A stretch of DNA of 13,868 nucleotides, from the NCBI GenBank assembly GCA_964450715.1, contig CAYVFC010000186.1:1-13868 (forward strand). The letters are read 5' to 3'. Under the pieces are notes generated by a model that saw only the letters and a list, made by a program, of their open reading frames with translations, had not been told where the DNA came from and did not search any database. Each line of letters opens with the position of its first letter. Position 1 is the stretch's first letter. Below, one piece after another: positions 1 to 7,641 of this stretch. Position numbers and translations under genes: made by a program. The DNA is from CAYVFC01 sp964450715 (GTDB lineage: Bacteria; Myxococcota_A; Polyangia; Polyangiales; JAFGIB01).

Positions 1-13
1 TGTACGGTTCTGT

Positions 14-46
14 GAGAGCCGGGGCGGGTAACCGCCCCGGCTACTC
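14..46. terminator. Strong GC-rich hairpin, possible bidirectional terminator
   Basis: An 11-bp perfect inverted repeat (17-27 with 32-42) encloses the loop GTAA. Three further pairs (14-16 with 44-46) form past a single bulged A. Read on the plus strand the loop is GUAA, a GNRA-type tetraloop, so the RNA hairpin should be very stable. It lies 68-100 nt beyond the stop of the leftward TSP3 gene and could also end a rightward gene that lies off the left edge. There is no U-tract on either side, so intrinsic termination is inferred from the stem alone. Confidence 0.5.
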
Positions 47-51
47 AAGGT

Positions 52-81
52 GCGATGCCGCCATTCGGCGCCGAAGATCGC
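52..81. other. Nested palindrome beside the 3' end of the TSP3 gene
   Basis: A perfect 12-bp palindrome, TTCGGCGCCGAA, lies at 64-75. It is flanked by a second inverted pair, GCGAT at 52-56 and ATCGC at 77-81. It sits between two other hairpins in the 113-nt non-coding left end. It could be part of a compound transcription end or a protein-binding site. The sequence does not decide between these. Confidence 0.35.
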
Positions 82-88
82 CGTAAAC

Positions 89-108
89 CGACCAAAATCT
101 ACTGGTCG
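89..108 (-). terminator. Candidate terminator hairpin of the TSP3 gene
   Basis: CGACCA at 89-94 pairs with TGGTCG at 103-108 around an 8-nt loop. Read on the minus strand the hairpin starts 5 nt after the TAG stop at 114-116 and is followed by a short GTTT. The stem is only 6 bp and the T-run is short, so it is weak on its own. With the GC-rich hairpin at 14-46 it makes a plausible two-step transcript end. Confidence 0.35.
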
Positions 109-113
109 CGGCA

Positions 114-3100
114 CTAGTGCTGGTTGATCCGGATGCGGCCATAGCCACCCCCGCCGCCACCTCCCCCATCGGTACCGTCGTCCTGTCCGTCGCTCCCGCT
201 TGCGCTCGGATTGGTCGAGCCCGCGCCGCCGTCGCCCCCGCTCGAGCCGTCGCCCCCGCTGCCGCCCCTGGCGGTGAGGGTCGCGCCCGTGGTGGTGACC
301 GGGGCGCCCTCCAGCAGGATGCCGCCTCCGCTGCCGCCTCCGGTGCCACCGCCCTCGCTTCCGCAGCCATTGGTACCGTTTCCGCCATCGGCCCTCATGA
401 TGCCGGACACGACGAGGTTGCCCGCGGCCGAAACCTGTACGGCGCCGCCGCCGGCGGCTCCGCTGGTGCTGCAGCCGCCGCCCCTGCCCCCGGGGCACCC
501 ACCCCAGAGCGGTGTCAAGCTGGCCGAGCCGCGCGTGGCACCCGGGTCCCCCTGGTTTCCGTTGTTGTCGCCGTAGCCCCCTTCGCCTCCGTAGGTACCG
601 AAGCCGCCGCCGCCACCTCCACCGCCGCCGGTGCTGGAAGAACCGGTGCCGTCCCCTCCGGCCGCCGATCCGCAGGAGAGGCTTCCGCCCGCTCCCGGCG
701 TGGTGCCGCTGGCGCTGGCGTCTATGGTGCCCTGGATGGAGACGTGCCCGAATACCGCGAGTATCACCGGCTTGTTGCCCCGAAGCCTCAAGGAGCCGCT
801 TCCGGTCACGGTCAGCCCTTTCAGGGTGAGGATCACCACGTCCGGATTGGAGGCGGTGTCCACCACCACCGGTGGCGCGGGCTGACCGCACCACTTGCTG
901 AAGTCGTAGGGGCTGCTGGAGTTGTACTCTGCATCGCTGCATCCGAGGGTCACAGTGGGCGCCGAGGCCGGGTCCAGGCCAGATGGGTCAAAGTTACTCG
1001 GTGTATACTCGAAGATAATCCAGCAGCCCTCGTCGGTCTGGTTGTCGCAGTTGTTGTCGACCCCGTCGCCGCAGAGCTCGTCGGCCGCGTGGTTGATCTC
1101 CGGATCGAAGTCATCGCAGTCGGTGTTGTCCGGATCCAGGTCGTTGTCGTCGTCCGCGTCGCAGGCGTCGCCCTGGCCGTCGCCGTCGTTGTTCTGCTGT
1201 CCCGGGTTGGAGAGGCTCGGGCAGTTGTCGCTGAGCCCGCAGACGCCGTCGCCGTCCACGTCGTTGCTGGGGTCGGCCGGGCAGTCGTCGCAGCTATCGC
1301 CGATGCCGTCGCTGTCCGCATCCTCCTGGCCCGGGTTGGCCGTGCCCGGGCAGTTGTCGCTGTAGCCGCAGACGCCGTCGCCGTCCGCGTCGTTGCTGGG
1401 ATCGGTCGGGCAGAGGTCGCAGGCGTCTCCCCTGCCGTCGCTGTCCGCGTCGGCCTGGGTCCCGTTGGGCGTGCTCGGGCAGTTGTCCACGTCGCCGCAG
1501 GCGCCGTCGCTGTCGCTGTCGTTGTCCGGGTCGGCCGGGCAGTCGTCGCAGGCGCTGCCGATACCGTCGCTGTCCGCGTCCGCCTGGTCGGTGTTGGGCG
1601 TGTTCGGGCAGTTGTCCAGGTCGCCGCAAACGCCGTCTTGGTCGAAGTCGTTGGCAGCGTCCAGGGGACAATCGTCGCAGTCGTCGCCGATGCCGTCGCC
1701 GTCGGAGTCCTGCTGGCCGGCGTTGGGCGTGTCCGGGCAATTGTCGCAGGTCGAGCCCAGTCCGTCGCCGTCTCCGTCGTGCTGGTCCGGATTGTACGCC
1801 AGCGGGCAGTTGTCGCAAACGTCCCCGTCCCCGTCGCCGTCGGAATCCTGCTGGCCCGCGTTGGAGAGGTAGCGGCAGTTGTCCACCTCACCGCAAACGC
1901 CGTCGCTGTCCACGTCGTTCTCGTCGTCGTCTGGACACGAGTCGCAGGCGTCGCCCAGGCCGTCCGCATCGCCGTCGAGCTGGCCCGGGTTGGCGTCTGC
2001 CGGGCAGTTGTCGCAGAGGTCGCCCCTGCCGTCGCTGTCGCCATCGGCCTGGCCCGGATTGGATAGCCCGGGGCAATTGTCGCAGGCATCGCCCAGGTCG
2101 TCGCCATCGCTGTTTTCCTGGCCCGGGTTGCTGACATGGGGGCAGTTGTCGGCCGCGTCGGTCACGCCGTCGCCGTCCAGATCGCCGTCGCAAGCGTCGC
2201 CCAGCCCGTCGCTGTCGCTGTCGGTCTGCGGGGTGTTGGCTACCAGCGGGCAGTTGTCGTCGCCGTCCGGTACCGTGTCGTCGTCGTCGTCGCCGTCGCA
2301 GGCGTCGCCGCCGTCGGCCTGGCCGTCGGTATTGGTCTGGTCGGCGTTGGGCGTGCCCGGGCAGTTGTCCACCTCACCGCAGACGCCGTCGCCGTCCGCG
2401 TCGTCATCCGCATCGAGCGGGCAATCGTCGCAGGCGTCTCCCAGCGTATCGCCGTCGCTGTCCGCCTGGTCGCTGTTGGCGTCTGCCGGGCAGTTGTCCA
2501 CGTCCCCGCACACGCCGTCAGAGTCGGCGTCGTTGTTCGGATCGGTGCTGCAGGCGTCACAGGCGTCGCCGATGCCGTCCTGGTCGTCGTCCTTCTGGTT
2601 CGGATTGGCCAGCAGCGGGCAGTTGTCCACCTCCCCGCACTTGCTGTCGCCGTCGACATCGTTGTCCGGATCGTCGGGGCAGCTGTCGCAAGCATTGCCC
2701 AGATTATCGCCGTCGTCATCGGCCTGTACCGGGTTGGCCAGGCCCGGGCAGTTGTCCACGTCTTCGCAGGCGCCGTCCCCGTCCGGATCGTTGCTCGCGT
2801 CGTTCGGGCAGGTGTCGCAAGCATCCCCCTTGGCGTCGCCGTCGGCGTTCTCCTGTCCCGGGTTGGCGAGGTTGGGGCAGTTGTCCTGGTCGGCGCACCA
2901 GCCGTCGTCGTCCGCGTCGTTGGCGGCATCGTCCGGGCAGTCGTCGCAGGCGTCGCCCTGCGCGTCGCCATCGGCGTTCTCCTGTCCCGGATTAGCAACG
3001 CCCGGGCAGTTGTCCTGGTCGGCGCAGTGGCTGTCGCCGTCCGCGTCGTCGCCCGGATCGTAGGGGCATACGTCGCAAGCGTTTCCCAGTCCGTCGGCGT

Positions 3101-6100
3101 CGCTGTCGGTCTGGTTCGGGTTGGCCACCAACGGGCAGTTGTCCTGGTCGCCGCAGACGCCGTCGCCGTCCGCGTCGTCATCCGGATCGTGGGCACAGGT
3201 GTCGCAGGCGTCTCCCGCGCCGTCTCCGTCGCTGTCGATCTGTCCCGGATCAAAGGTGGAGGGGCAGAGGTCCACGTCGCCGCAGACGCCGTCGCCGTCC
3301 GTATCGTTCAAGGGATCGTCGTCGCAGTCGTCGCAGGCATCTCCCAGTCCGTCCGAGTCACCATCCTGCTGGCCGGGATTATCCGTGCCCGGGCAATTGT
3401 CGGCATCGGCGCAGAGCGCGTCCCCATCGATGTCGTTGTTGGGGTCCTCGGGGCATACGTCGCAGGCGTTGCCCAGGCCGTCGTTGTCGTTGTCGAACTG
3501 GCTGGTGTTGAATACCTCCGGACAGTTGTCCACCATGCCGCAGACGCCGTCGTTGTCCGTGTCGTTCGAGGCGTCGTCGGGGCATTCGTCGCAGGCATCG
3601 CCCAGCGAGTCGCTGTCTACGTCGGTCTGGTCGGTGTTCTCCACCAGCGGGCAGTTGTCCAGATCGCCGCAGACGCCGTCGCCGTCCGTGTCGTTGTCCG
3701 CGTCGCCGGAGCAGATGTCGCAGAGGTCGCCGATGCCGTCTCCGTCGCCGTCGAGCTGCGCCGGGTTGGCCGTCAAGGGGCAGTTGTCGCAAGCGTCGCC
3801 GATCTCGTCGCCGTCGGTATCGAGCTGAAGGGGGTTGGGCACATCTATACAATTGTCACAAGCGTCGCCGTCGCTGTCGTCGTCAGCATCCTCTTGACCG
3901 GCGTTGGCGACCTCGGGGCAGTTGTCGGTTTCGTCCGCTTCGCCGTCGCCGTCCAGGTCGCCGTCGCAGGCGTCGCCCTGTCCGTCGCTGTCGCTGTCGG
4001 TCTGGCCGGAGTTGCTGACCAGCGGGCAATTGTCGACGCCGTCGCCCACGCCGTCGCCGTCGTCGTCCGCGTCACAGGCGTTACCCGAGCCGTCCGCATC
4101 GGTATCGGTCTGTCCGGTGTTGTAGACCAGCGGGCAGTTGTCCAGGTCCGCGCACCAGCCGTCGGCGTCGATATCGTCGTCCGGGTCGTTCGGGCACGGG
4201 TCGCAGGCGTCGCCCCGAGCGTCGCCATCGTTGTTCTGCTGGCCGTCGTTGTACAGGTCCGGGCAGTTGTCCTGGTCGGCGCACCAGCCGTCGCCGTCGC
4301 TGTCGTCGTCCGCATCGTTCGGGCAGCTGTCGCAGGCATCCCCGGCTCCGTCGCCGTCGCTATCGGTCTGTCCCGGGTTGGATAGCGCCGGGCAATTGTC
4401 CTGGTCGGCGCACCAGCCGTCGTCGTCGCTGTCGTCATCGGCGTCGTTCGGACAGACGTCGCAGGCGTCGCCCTCGCCGTCCCCGTCGCCATCGGCCTGG
4501 TTGGCGTTGGCCTCGCCCGGGCAGTTGTCGATATCGCCGCACACGCCGTCGGCGTCCGCATCGTTGTCCGGATCGGCGACGCAGCTGTCGCAGGCATTGC
4601 CCAGCCCGTCCCCGTCGCCGTCGGCCTGATTGCTGTTGGCCTTGAGCGGGCAGTTGTCGCAGGCATTGCCCACGCCGTCGAAGTCGCCGTCGGCCTGGTC
4701 GCTGTTTCCGACCGAGAGGCAGTTATCGCAGGCATCGCCGACACCATCGCCGTCGCCGTCGTTCTGGCCGGGGTTGCTGGTCGAGGCGCAGTTGTCGCAG
4801 GCATCGCCGACACCATCGCCGTCGCCGTCGTTCTGGCCGGGGTTGCTGGTCGAGGCGCAGTTGTCGCAGGCAGTGCCGACGCCATCGCCATCTCCGTCGC
4901 TCTGGTCGGGGTTGCTCACCGAAACGCAGTTGTCGCAGGCGTCGCCGTCGCCGTCGCCGTCCGTATCGCTCTGCCCGGGATTGTCGACCGAGAGGCAGTT
5001 GTCGCAGGCGTCGCCGATGCCGTCTTCGTCTCCGTCGCTCTGAACGGCATTGCTGACGGAGAGGCAATTGTCGCAGGCGTCGCCCCATCCGTCGCTATCC
5101 GCGTCCTCCTGCTCCGGGTTGGCGTCTTGCGGGCAATTGTCTTCCGCTTGGCAGATCCCGTCCTGGTCGGGGTCGTTGCCCGGGTCATCGACGCAGAGGT
5201 CGCAGATGTCGCCCAGCCCGTCGCTGTCCGCGTCTTCCTGCTCCGGGTTGGCGTCCTCCGGGCAGTTGTCCGAGTCGTCGTTCAACCCGTCCCCGTCCCA
5301 GTCCTGCTCGCAGGCGTCGCCCTCGCCGTCGTCGTTCGCGTCTTCCTGGTCCGGGTTGACCACCAGCGGGCAATTGTCATCCAGGTCCGCGATCCCGTCG
5401 TCGTCGTCGTCCTCGTCGCAAGCATTGCCCAGGCCGTCGGTGTCGGCGTCGGACTGCTTGGGATTGGGCGCCAGGTCGCAGTTGTCGGCAACGTCCAGCC
5501 AGCCGTCGTTATCGTCGTCCTCGTCGCAGGCGTCGCCCTCGCCGTCGGTGTCGGTGTCCTCCTGTCCCGGGTTGGCCTGTAGCGGGCAGTTGTCGAGCAG
5601 GTTCACCGTCCCGTCGCCGTCCAGGTCGCCGTCGCAGTCATCGCCCTCGCCGTCGCCGTCCGTGTCGGTTTGCGCCGGGTTGTCGACCAGCGGGCAGTTG
5701 TCATCTGTATCATCTATGCCGTCGCCGTCGTCGTCCCGGTCGCAGGCGTCCCCCTGCCGGTCGCCGTCCGTGTCGGTCTGGGCCGGATTGGCCCGGAGCG
5801 GGCAGTTGTCGGCCTGGTCCACCAGGCCGTCGTCGTCGTCGTCCCGGTCGCAGGCGTCGCCCTCGCCGTCGGCGTCGGTGTCCTCCTGTCCCGGGTCGGC
5901 CACCTGCGGGCAGCCGTCCAGCTCGTCGAGGATGCCGTCGCCGTCGTCGTCCCCGTCGCAGGCGTCGCCCTCGCCGTCCCCGTCAATGTCGCTCTGCCCC
6001 AGGTTGCCTACCAGAACGCAGTTGTCCGCTCCGTCCAGGATGCCATCGCCATCGTCGTCGGTATCCACGCAGTCGGCCGCGCCGTCGCCGTCCTGGTCGG

Positions 6101-6659
6101 GGAAGCGCTCGTCAGTGGTCCCGTCGCAGTTGTTGTCCAGGCCGTCGCACTGTTCCGGGATTCTCTCGCCGGCCCGGGCGTCGCATACCAGCGCGCCCGA
6201 CGGATCGTCCGGATCGCAGCGCATCCTGCCGCTGGACCGGCACTCGCCTTCTCCGATAAAGCAGGGTTCACCCTTGTTCTGCCACCTCTCGCCCTCGTCG
6301 ACCTCCCCGTTGCAGTCGTTATCCAGGTCGTCGCATACCTCCGGGCAGATCCACTCGCAGACGTTTCCGTCCCCGGGCTCGCACGGCCCGGCGTCGAAGC
6401 CGGCGTCCAGTACCGGATCGCCGCTTCCGCCGGCTCCCCCCTGACCGTCGCCCGGGTCGCCCCCACTGCCGCCGTTCGCCCGGCCGGCGTCCGGTTCGCC
6501 GTCGTCGATCAGCTCGGGGTTGTAGACACTACAAGCCGGGAGCAACAGGACGAGCAGCAGCGCCGCGGCCGGGGCTATTTCCCTGAGCGCGGACCGCTTG
6601 CGCGGGGCCCCTGTCCCCGGACGCTCGAATGAGCTGTACACGCGCGCTGCCGGCTCCAT
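114..6659 (-). CDS. Giant thrombospondin type 3 repeat lipoprotein with MopE-like motifs and Gly-rich C-terminal domain
   Basis: This 2181-residue protein is predicted to be an envelope-anchored, calcium-binding surface lipoprotein. A basic N-region is followed by a hydrophobic stretch (29-42) and a lipobox, LPAC, with Cys43. A Gly/Asp-rich linker covers about 55-90. Two MopE-like motifs (around 105-123 and 168-184, core CDGLDNNCDG) precede 46 TSP3 units starting at residue 212. A third MopE-like motif (1847-1878) closes the array. The C-terminal 300 residues begin with strand-rich sequence (about 1881-1985) and continue as a Gly-rich domain ending GRIRINQH, a type common in myxobacterial lipoproteins. 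The ATG start has CCTCC (GGAGG on the coding strand) 4 nt upstream. An in-frame GTG at codon 7 is less well placed. No frameshift breaks the array. TSP3 DxDxDG loops bind calcium in animal thrombospondins; calcium binding, adhesion or matrix roles here are inferred. The exact function is unknown. Confidence 0.93.
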   Translation of the reverse strand: MEPAARVYSSFERPGTGAPRKRSALREIAPAAALLLVLLLPACSVYNPELIDDGEPDAGRANGGSGGDPGDGQGGAGGSGDPVLDAGFDAGPCEPGDGNVCEWICPEVCDDLDNDCNGEVDEGERWQNKGEPCFIGEGECRSSGRMRCDPDDPSGALVCDARAGERIPEQCDGLDNNCDGTTDERFPDQDGDGAADCVDTDDDGDGILDGADNCVLVGNLGQSDIDGDGEGDACDGDDDGDGILDELDGCPQVADPGQEDTDADGEGDACDRDDDDDGLVDQADNCPLRANPAQTDTDGDRQGDACDRDDDGDGIDDTDDNCPLVDNPAQTDTDGDGEGDDCDGDLDGDGTVNLLDNCPLQANPGQEDTDTDGEGDACDEDDDNDGWLDVADNCDLAPNPKQSDADTDGLGNACDEDDDDDGIADLDDNCPLVVNPDQEDANDDGEGDACEQDWDGDGLNDDSDNCPEDANPEQEDADSDGLGDICDLCVDDPGNDPDQDGICQAEDNCPQDANPEQEDADSDGWGDACDNCLSVSNAVQSDGDEDGIGDACDNCLSVDNPGQSDTDGDGDGDACDNCVSVSNPDQSDGDGDGVGTACDNCASTSNPGQNDGDGDGVGDACDNCASTSNPGQNDGDGDGVGDACDNCLSVGNSDQADGDFDGVGNACDNCPLKANSNQADGDGDGLGNACDSCVADPDNDADADGVCGDIDNCPGEANANQADGDGDGEGDACDVCPNDADDDSDDDGWCADQDNCPALSNPGQTDSDGDGAGDACDSCPNDADDDSDGDGWCADQDNCPDLYNDGQQNNDGDARGDACDPCPNDPDDDIDADGWCADLDNCPLVYNTGQTDTDADGSGNACDADDDGDGVGDGVDNCPLVSNSGQTDSDSDGQGDACDGDLDGDGEADETDNCPEVANAGQEDADDDSDGDACDNCIDVPNPLQLDTDGDEIGDACDNCPLTANPAQLDGDGDGIGDLCDICSGDADNDTDGDGVCGDLDNCPLVENTDQTDVDSDSLGDACDECPDDASNDTDNDGVCGMVDNCPEVFNTSQFDNDNDGLGNACDVCPEDPNNDIDGDALCADADNCPGTDNPGQQDGDSDGLGDACDDCDDDPLNDTDGDGVCGDVDLCPSTFDPGQIDSDGDGAGDACDTCAHDPDDDADGDGVCGDQDNCPLVANPNQTDSDADGLGNACDVCPYDPGDDADGDSHCADQDNCPGVANPGQENADGDAQGDACDDCPDDAANDADDDGWCADQDNCPNLANPGQENADGDAKGDACDTCPNDASNDPDGDGACEDVDNCPGLANPVQADDDGDNLGNACDSCPDDPDNDVDGDSKCGEVDNCPLLANPNQKDDDQDGIGDACDACSTDPNNDADSDGVCGDVDNCPADANSDQADSDGDTLGDACDDCPLDADDDADGDGVCGEVDNCPGTPNADQTNTDGQADGGDACDGDDDDDTVPDGDDNCPLVANTPQTDSDSDGLGDACDGDLDGDGVTDAADNCPHVSNPGQENSDGDDLGDACDNCPGLSNPGQADGDSDGRGDLCDNCPADANPGQLDGDADGLGDACDSCPDDDENDVDSDGVCGEVDNCRYLSNAGQQDSDGDGDGDVCDNCPLAYNPDQHDGDGDGLGSTCDNCPDTPNAGQQDSDGDGIGDDCDDCPLDAANDFDQDGVCGDLDNCPNTPNTDQADADSDGIGSACDDCPADPDNDSDSDGACGDVDNCPSTPNGTQADADSDGRGDACDLCPTDPSNDADGDGVCGYSDNCPGTANPGQEDADSDGIGDSCDDCPADPSNDVDGDGVCGLSDNCPSLSNPGQQNNDGDGQGDACDADDDNDLDPDNTDCDDFDPEINHAADELCGDGVDNNCDNQTDEGCWIIFEYTPSNFDPSGLDPASAPTVTLGCSDAEYNSSSPYDFSKWCGQPAPPVVVDTASNPDVVILTLKGLTVTGSGSLRLRGNKPVILAVFGHVSIQGTIDASASGTTPGAGGSLSCGSAAGGDGTGSSSTGGGGGGGGGFGTYGGEGGYGDNNGNQGDPGATRGSASLTPLWGGCPGGRGGGCSTSGAAGGGAVQVSAAGNLVVSGIMRADGGNGTNGCGSEGGGTGGGSGGGILLEGAPVTTTGATLTARGGSGGDGSSGGDGGAGSTNPSASGSDGQDDGTDGGGGGGGGYGRIRINQH
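1161..6026 (-). repeat. TSP3 repeat array, 46 units of three classes
   Basis: By hand count the array has 46 units, each starting with DNC or a close variant and ending its core with GDAC or similar after 23 residues. Thirteen units are the 23-residue core alone (A). Twelve add 13 residues of the DDDGDGxxD type, giving 36 (B). Twenty-one add a 20-residue insert with two more cysteines, of the form CP-x-D...DGDGVCGD, giving 43 (C). From the N-terminus the order is B7, C1, A7, C4, B2, A2, C11, B2, A2, C1, A2, C4, B1. These lengths sum exactly to the protein length. Unit 35 has one extra residue in its core. Unit 2 (DGC) and unit 28 (DLC) replace the usual Asn. The coordinates end at the last core. 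Confidence 0.92.
4726..4872 (-). repeat. Perfect 69-bp tandem duplication inside the TSP3 array
   Basis: Bases 4726-4803 are identical to 4795-4872, a 78-bp identity run at a 69-bp period. The period is exactly one 23-residue A unit, so units 13 and 14 are identical in protein and DNA. All other neighbouring units differ at many positions. The identity breaks at 4725/4794 on one side and 4804/4873 on the other. This marks a recent duplication by slippage or unequal recombination that kept the frame. Confidence 0.9.
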
Positions 6660-6663
6660 CTAA

Positions 6664-6668
6664 CCTCC
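6664..6668 (-). promoter_or_regulatory. Shine-Dalgarno site of the TSP3 gene
   Basis: The coding strand reads GTGGAGGTTAG immediately before the ATG, so GGAGG ends 4 nt from the start codon. This short spacing still favours the ATG at 6657-6659 over the internal GTG at codon 7. Confidence 0.7.
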
Positions 6669-6697
6669 ACACCGGCTATCCAGCGAGATCGCTTACG

Positions 6698-6733
6698 ATA
6701 TATATAGTCTATTTACGGGGGATTGGGATTCAA
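6698..6733 (-). promoter_or_regulatory. Candidate AT-rich promoter for the TSP3 gene
   Basis: In an otherwise GC-rich window the stretch 6696-6714 is almost pure A/T on both strands, including TATATATA. On the minus strand TTGAAT (6728-6733) precedes TAGACT (6706-6711) with a 16-nt spacer; each matches the sigma-70 consensus at about four of six positions. The run TATATATAT (6698-6706) is an alternative -10 or a melting region. The assignment is inferred from composition and spacing only. Confidence 0.35.
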
Positions 6734-6740
6734 TCCTACA

Positions 6741-6772
6741 CGCACGGATTCGCCCCCACATGTAACCGTGCG
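6741..6772. terminator. Hairpin between the TPR and TSP3 genes
   Basis: CGCACGG (6741-6747) and CCGTGCG (6766-6772) form a perfect 7-bp stem with an 18-nt loop. It lies 39-70 nt past the TPR stop codon and just upstream of the proposed TSP3 promoter. It could end the serA-radical SAM-TPR transcript. No T-run follows, so termination is uncertain. Confidence 0.3.
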
Positions 6773-6810
6773 GGGTGAACATCAGAAGGAAGATCGAGCG
6801 GATTTCCGAG

Positions 6811-7533
6811 CTATTCGGATTGCTTTTTGACCGTTTTGGCTACCGCTTCTAGCTGCTGGATCTTCCTCTCGATCGCTTCGCGCTCGTCCGGTTCCTTCAC
6901 GGTGTGCAGATAGACGCGGTAGTAGTCGATGGCGTCACCGCGCAGGCCGAGCTTCTCCGAGGTCACGGCCAGGTTGTAGTCGATCTCGGGCGCGGGAACG
7001 ATGCGCCGCGCGGTCAGCAGCGCGCCTAGCGCCTCGCGGTAGCGCTGTTGGTCGAACATCTGTAGCGCGCGTTCGAAAAAGGCGCGCGCCTCCGCGCTCA
7101 AGCCAGGCGCCGAGCCGATGAGTATCTGTCGCTCGCGGCGCGCCCTGCGTTGCAGCCGCTCGATGCGCTCGGTGACCTGCTCGCGATCCGGGACGGGCCC
7201 GCGGCTGCGGGACAGGTAGAGGCGGAGAAACCGGGCCGCTTCTTCCGGCTCACCGACCAGATCATAGAGGTGACCGATGTTGTAGGCCAGCTCGGCCGAG
7301 GGAACGAGCCTCTCGGCCGCCAGGAATCGCTCCAGCGCATCGTGAAGGCTGCCTGTCGCGAAAAAGGCCTGGCCCTCCACGAAGAGCTTCCTGGCCTGCG
7401 GTAGCCTCTCCGCGCGCTGCTGCGCCTCGGCCGTCAGCCACGTTCCGCCGGCCAGCAGGAGCCCCAGCGCGAGCCCCCAGCAGATACCGCACCGCACCTT
7501 CGAGCATATCCGGAGCATCGGCGCCCGAACCAT
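6811..7533 (-). CDS. Exported tetratricopeptide repeat protein
   Basis: This is a 240-residue protein from the chosen ATG. The N-terminus has several basic residues, then a hydrophobic stretch (about 16-32) and a likely cleavage near TAEA-QQ (residues 35-39), so it should be exported to the periplasm. The mature part is two copies of a 61-residue, gap-free TPR pair, 47-107 and 149-209, with 19 identical positions by eye, including the shared VP..E..YN core. A basic, charged linker (about 116-140) separates them. TPR pairs bind other proteins; the partner is not identifiable. The start is uncertain: a GTG at 7578 would give 255 residues and an ATG at 7518 would give 235, and none has a clear Shine-Dalgarno site. 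The gene follows the radical SAM gene by about 108 nt and may share its transcript. It may be a TPR adaptor of an envelope complex, but this is a guess. Confidence 0.82.
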   Translation of the reverse strand: MVRAPMLRICSKVRCGICWGLALGLLLAGGTWLTAEAQQRAERLPQARKLFVEGQAFFATGSLHDALERFLAAERLVPSAELAYNIGHLYDLVGEPEEAARFLRLYLSRSRGPVPDREQVTERIERLQRRARRERQILIGSAPGLSAEARAFFERALQMFDQQRYREALGALLTARRIVPAPEIDYNLAVTSEKLGLRGDAIDYYRVYLHTVKEPDEREAIERKIQQLEAVAKTVKKQSE

Positions 7534-7576
7534 ACCACGCACCAGAAGCCGGATCGAAAAAGCGAATACCGGCCAC

Positions 7577-7633
7577 ACGACGGTTCGGGCGCACCACCGC
7601 GTTTGCCCGGCCTTTCCGTCCGTCTACCGTCGT
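7577..7633. other. Imperfect nested hairpin between the radical SAM and TPR genes
   Basis: ACGACGG (7577-7583) pairs with CCGTCGT (7627-7633). Inside, CGGGC (7586-7590) pairs with GCCCG (7605-7609). It fills most of the spacer after the radical SAM stop. It might moderate read-through into the TPR gene or protect the upstream message. There is no T-run. If the TPR gene began at the GTG at 7578, the outer arm would overlap its start. Confidence 0.25.
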
Positions 7634-7641
7634 CGAGCTCG

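Noticed and set aside
41..388. A small minus-strand reading frame at the left end.
   Set aside because: It overlaps the 3' end of the TSP3 gene in another frame, is Ala/Arg-rich and has no ribosome-binding site or recognisable motif.
2136..4385. A 749-codon open frame on the plus strand opposite the TSP3 array, and other long antisense frames (117-2066, 1879-3063, 5050-6444).
   Set aside because: They arise because the repeat uses few codons, mostly GAC, GGC, TGC and AAC, whose complements lack stops. Their products are Val/Ala- or Ser/Pro-rich and follow the repeat period, while the minus frame has signal peptide, RBS and conserved motifs.
1161..6026. Regularly spaced DNA repeats that could suggest a CRISPR array.
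   Set aside because: The repeats are in-frame codons of TSP3 units with variable copies and multiples-of-three periods of 69, 108 and 129 bp. No cas genes are present.
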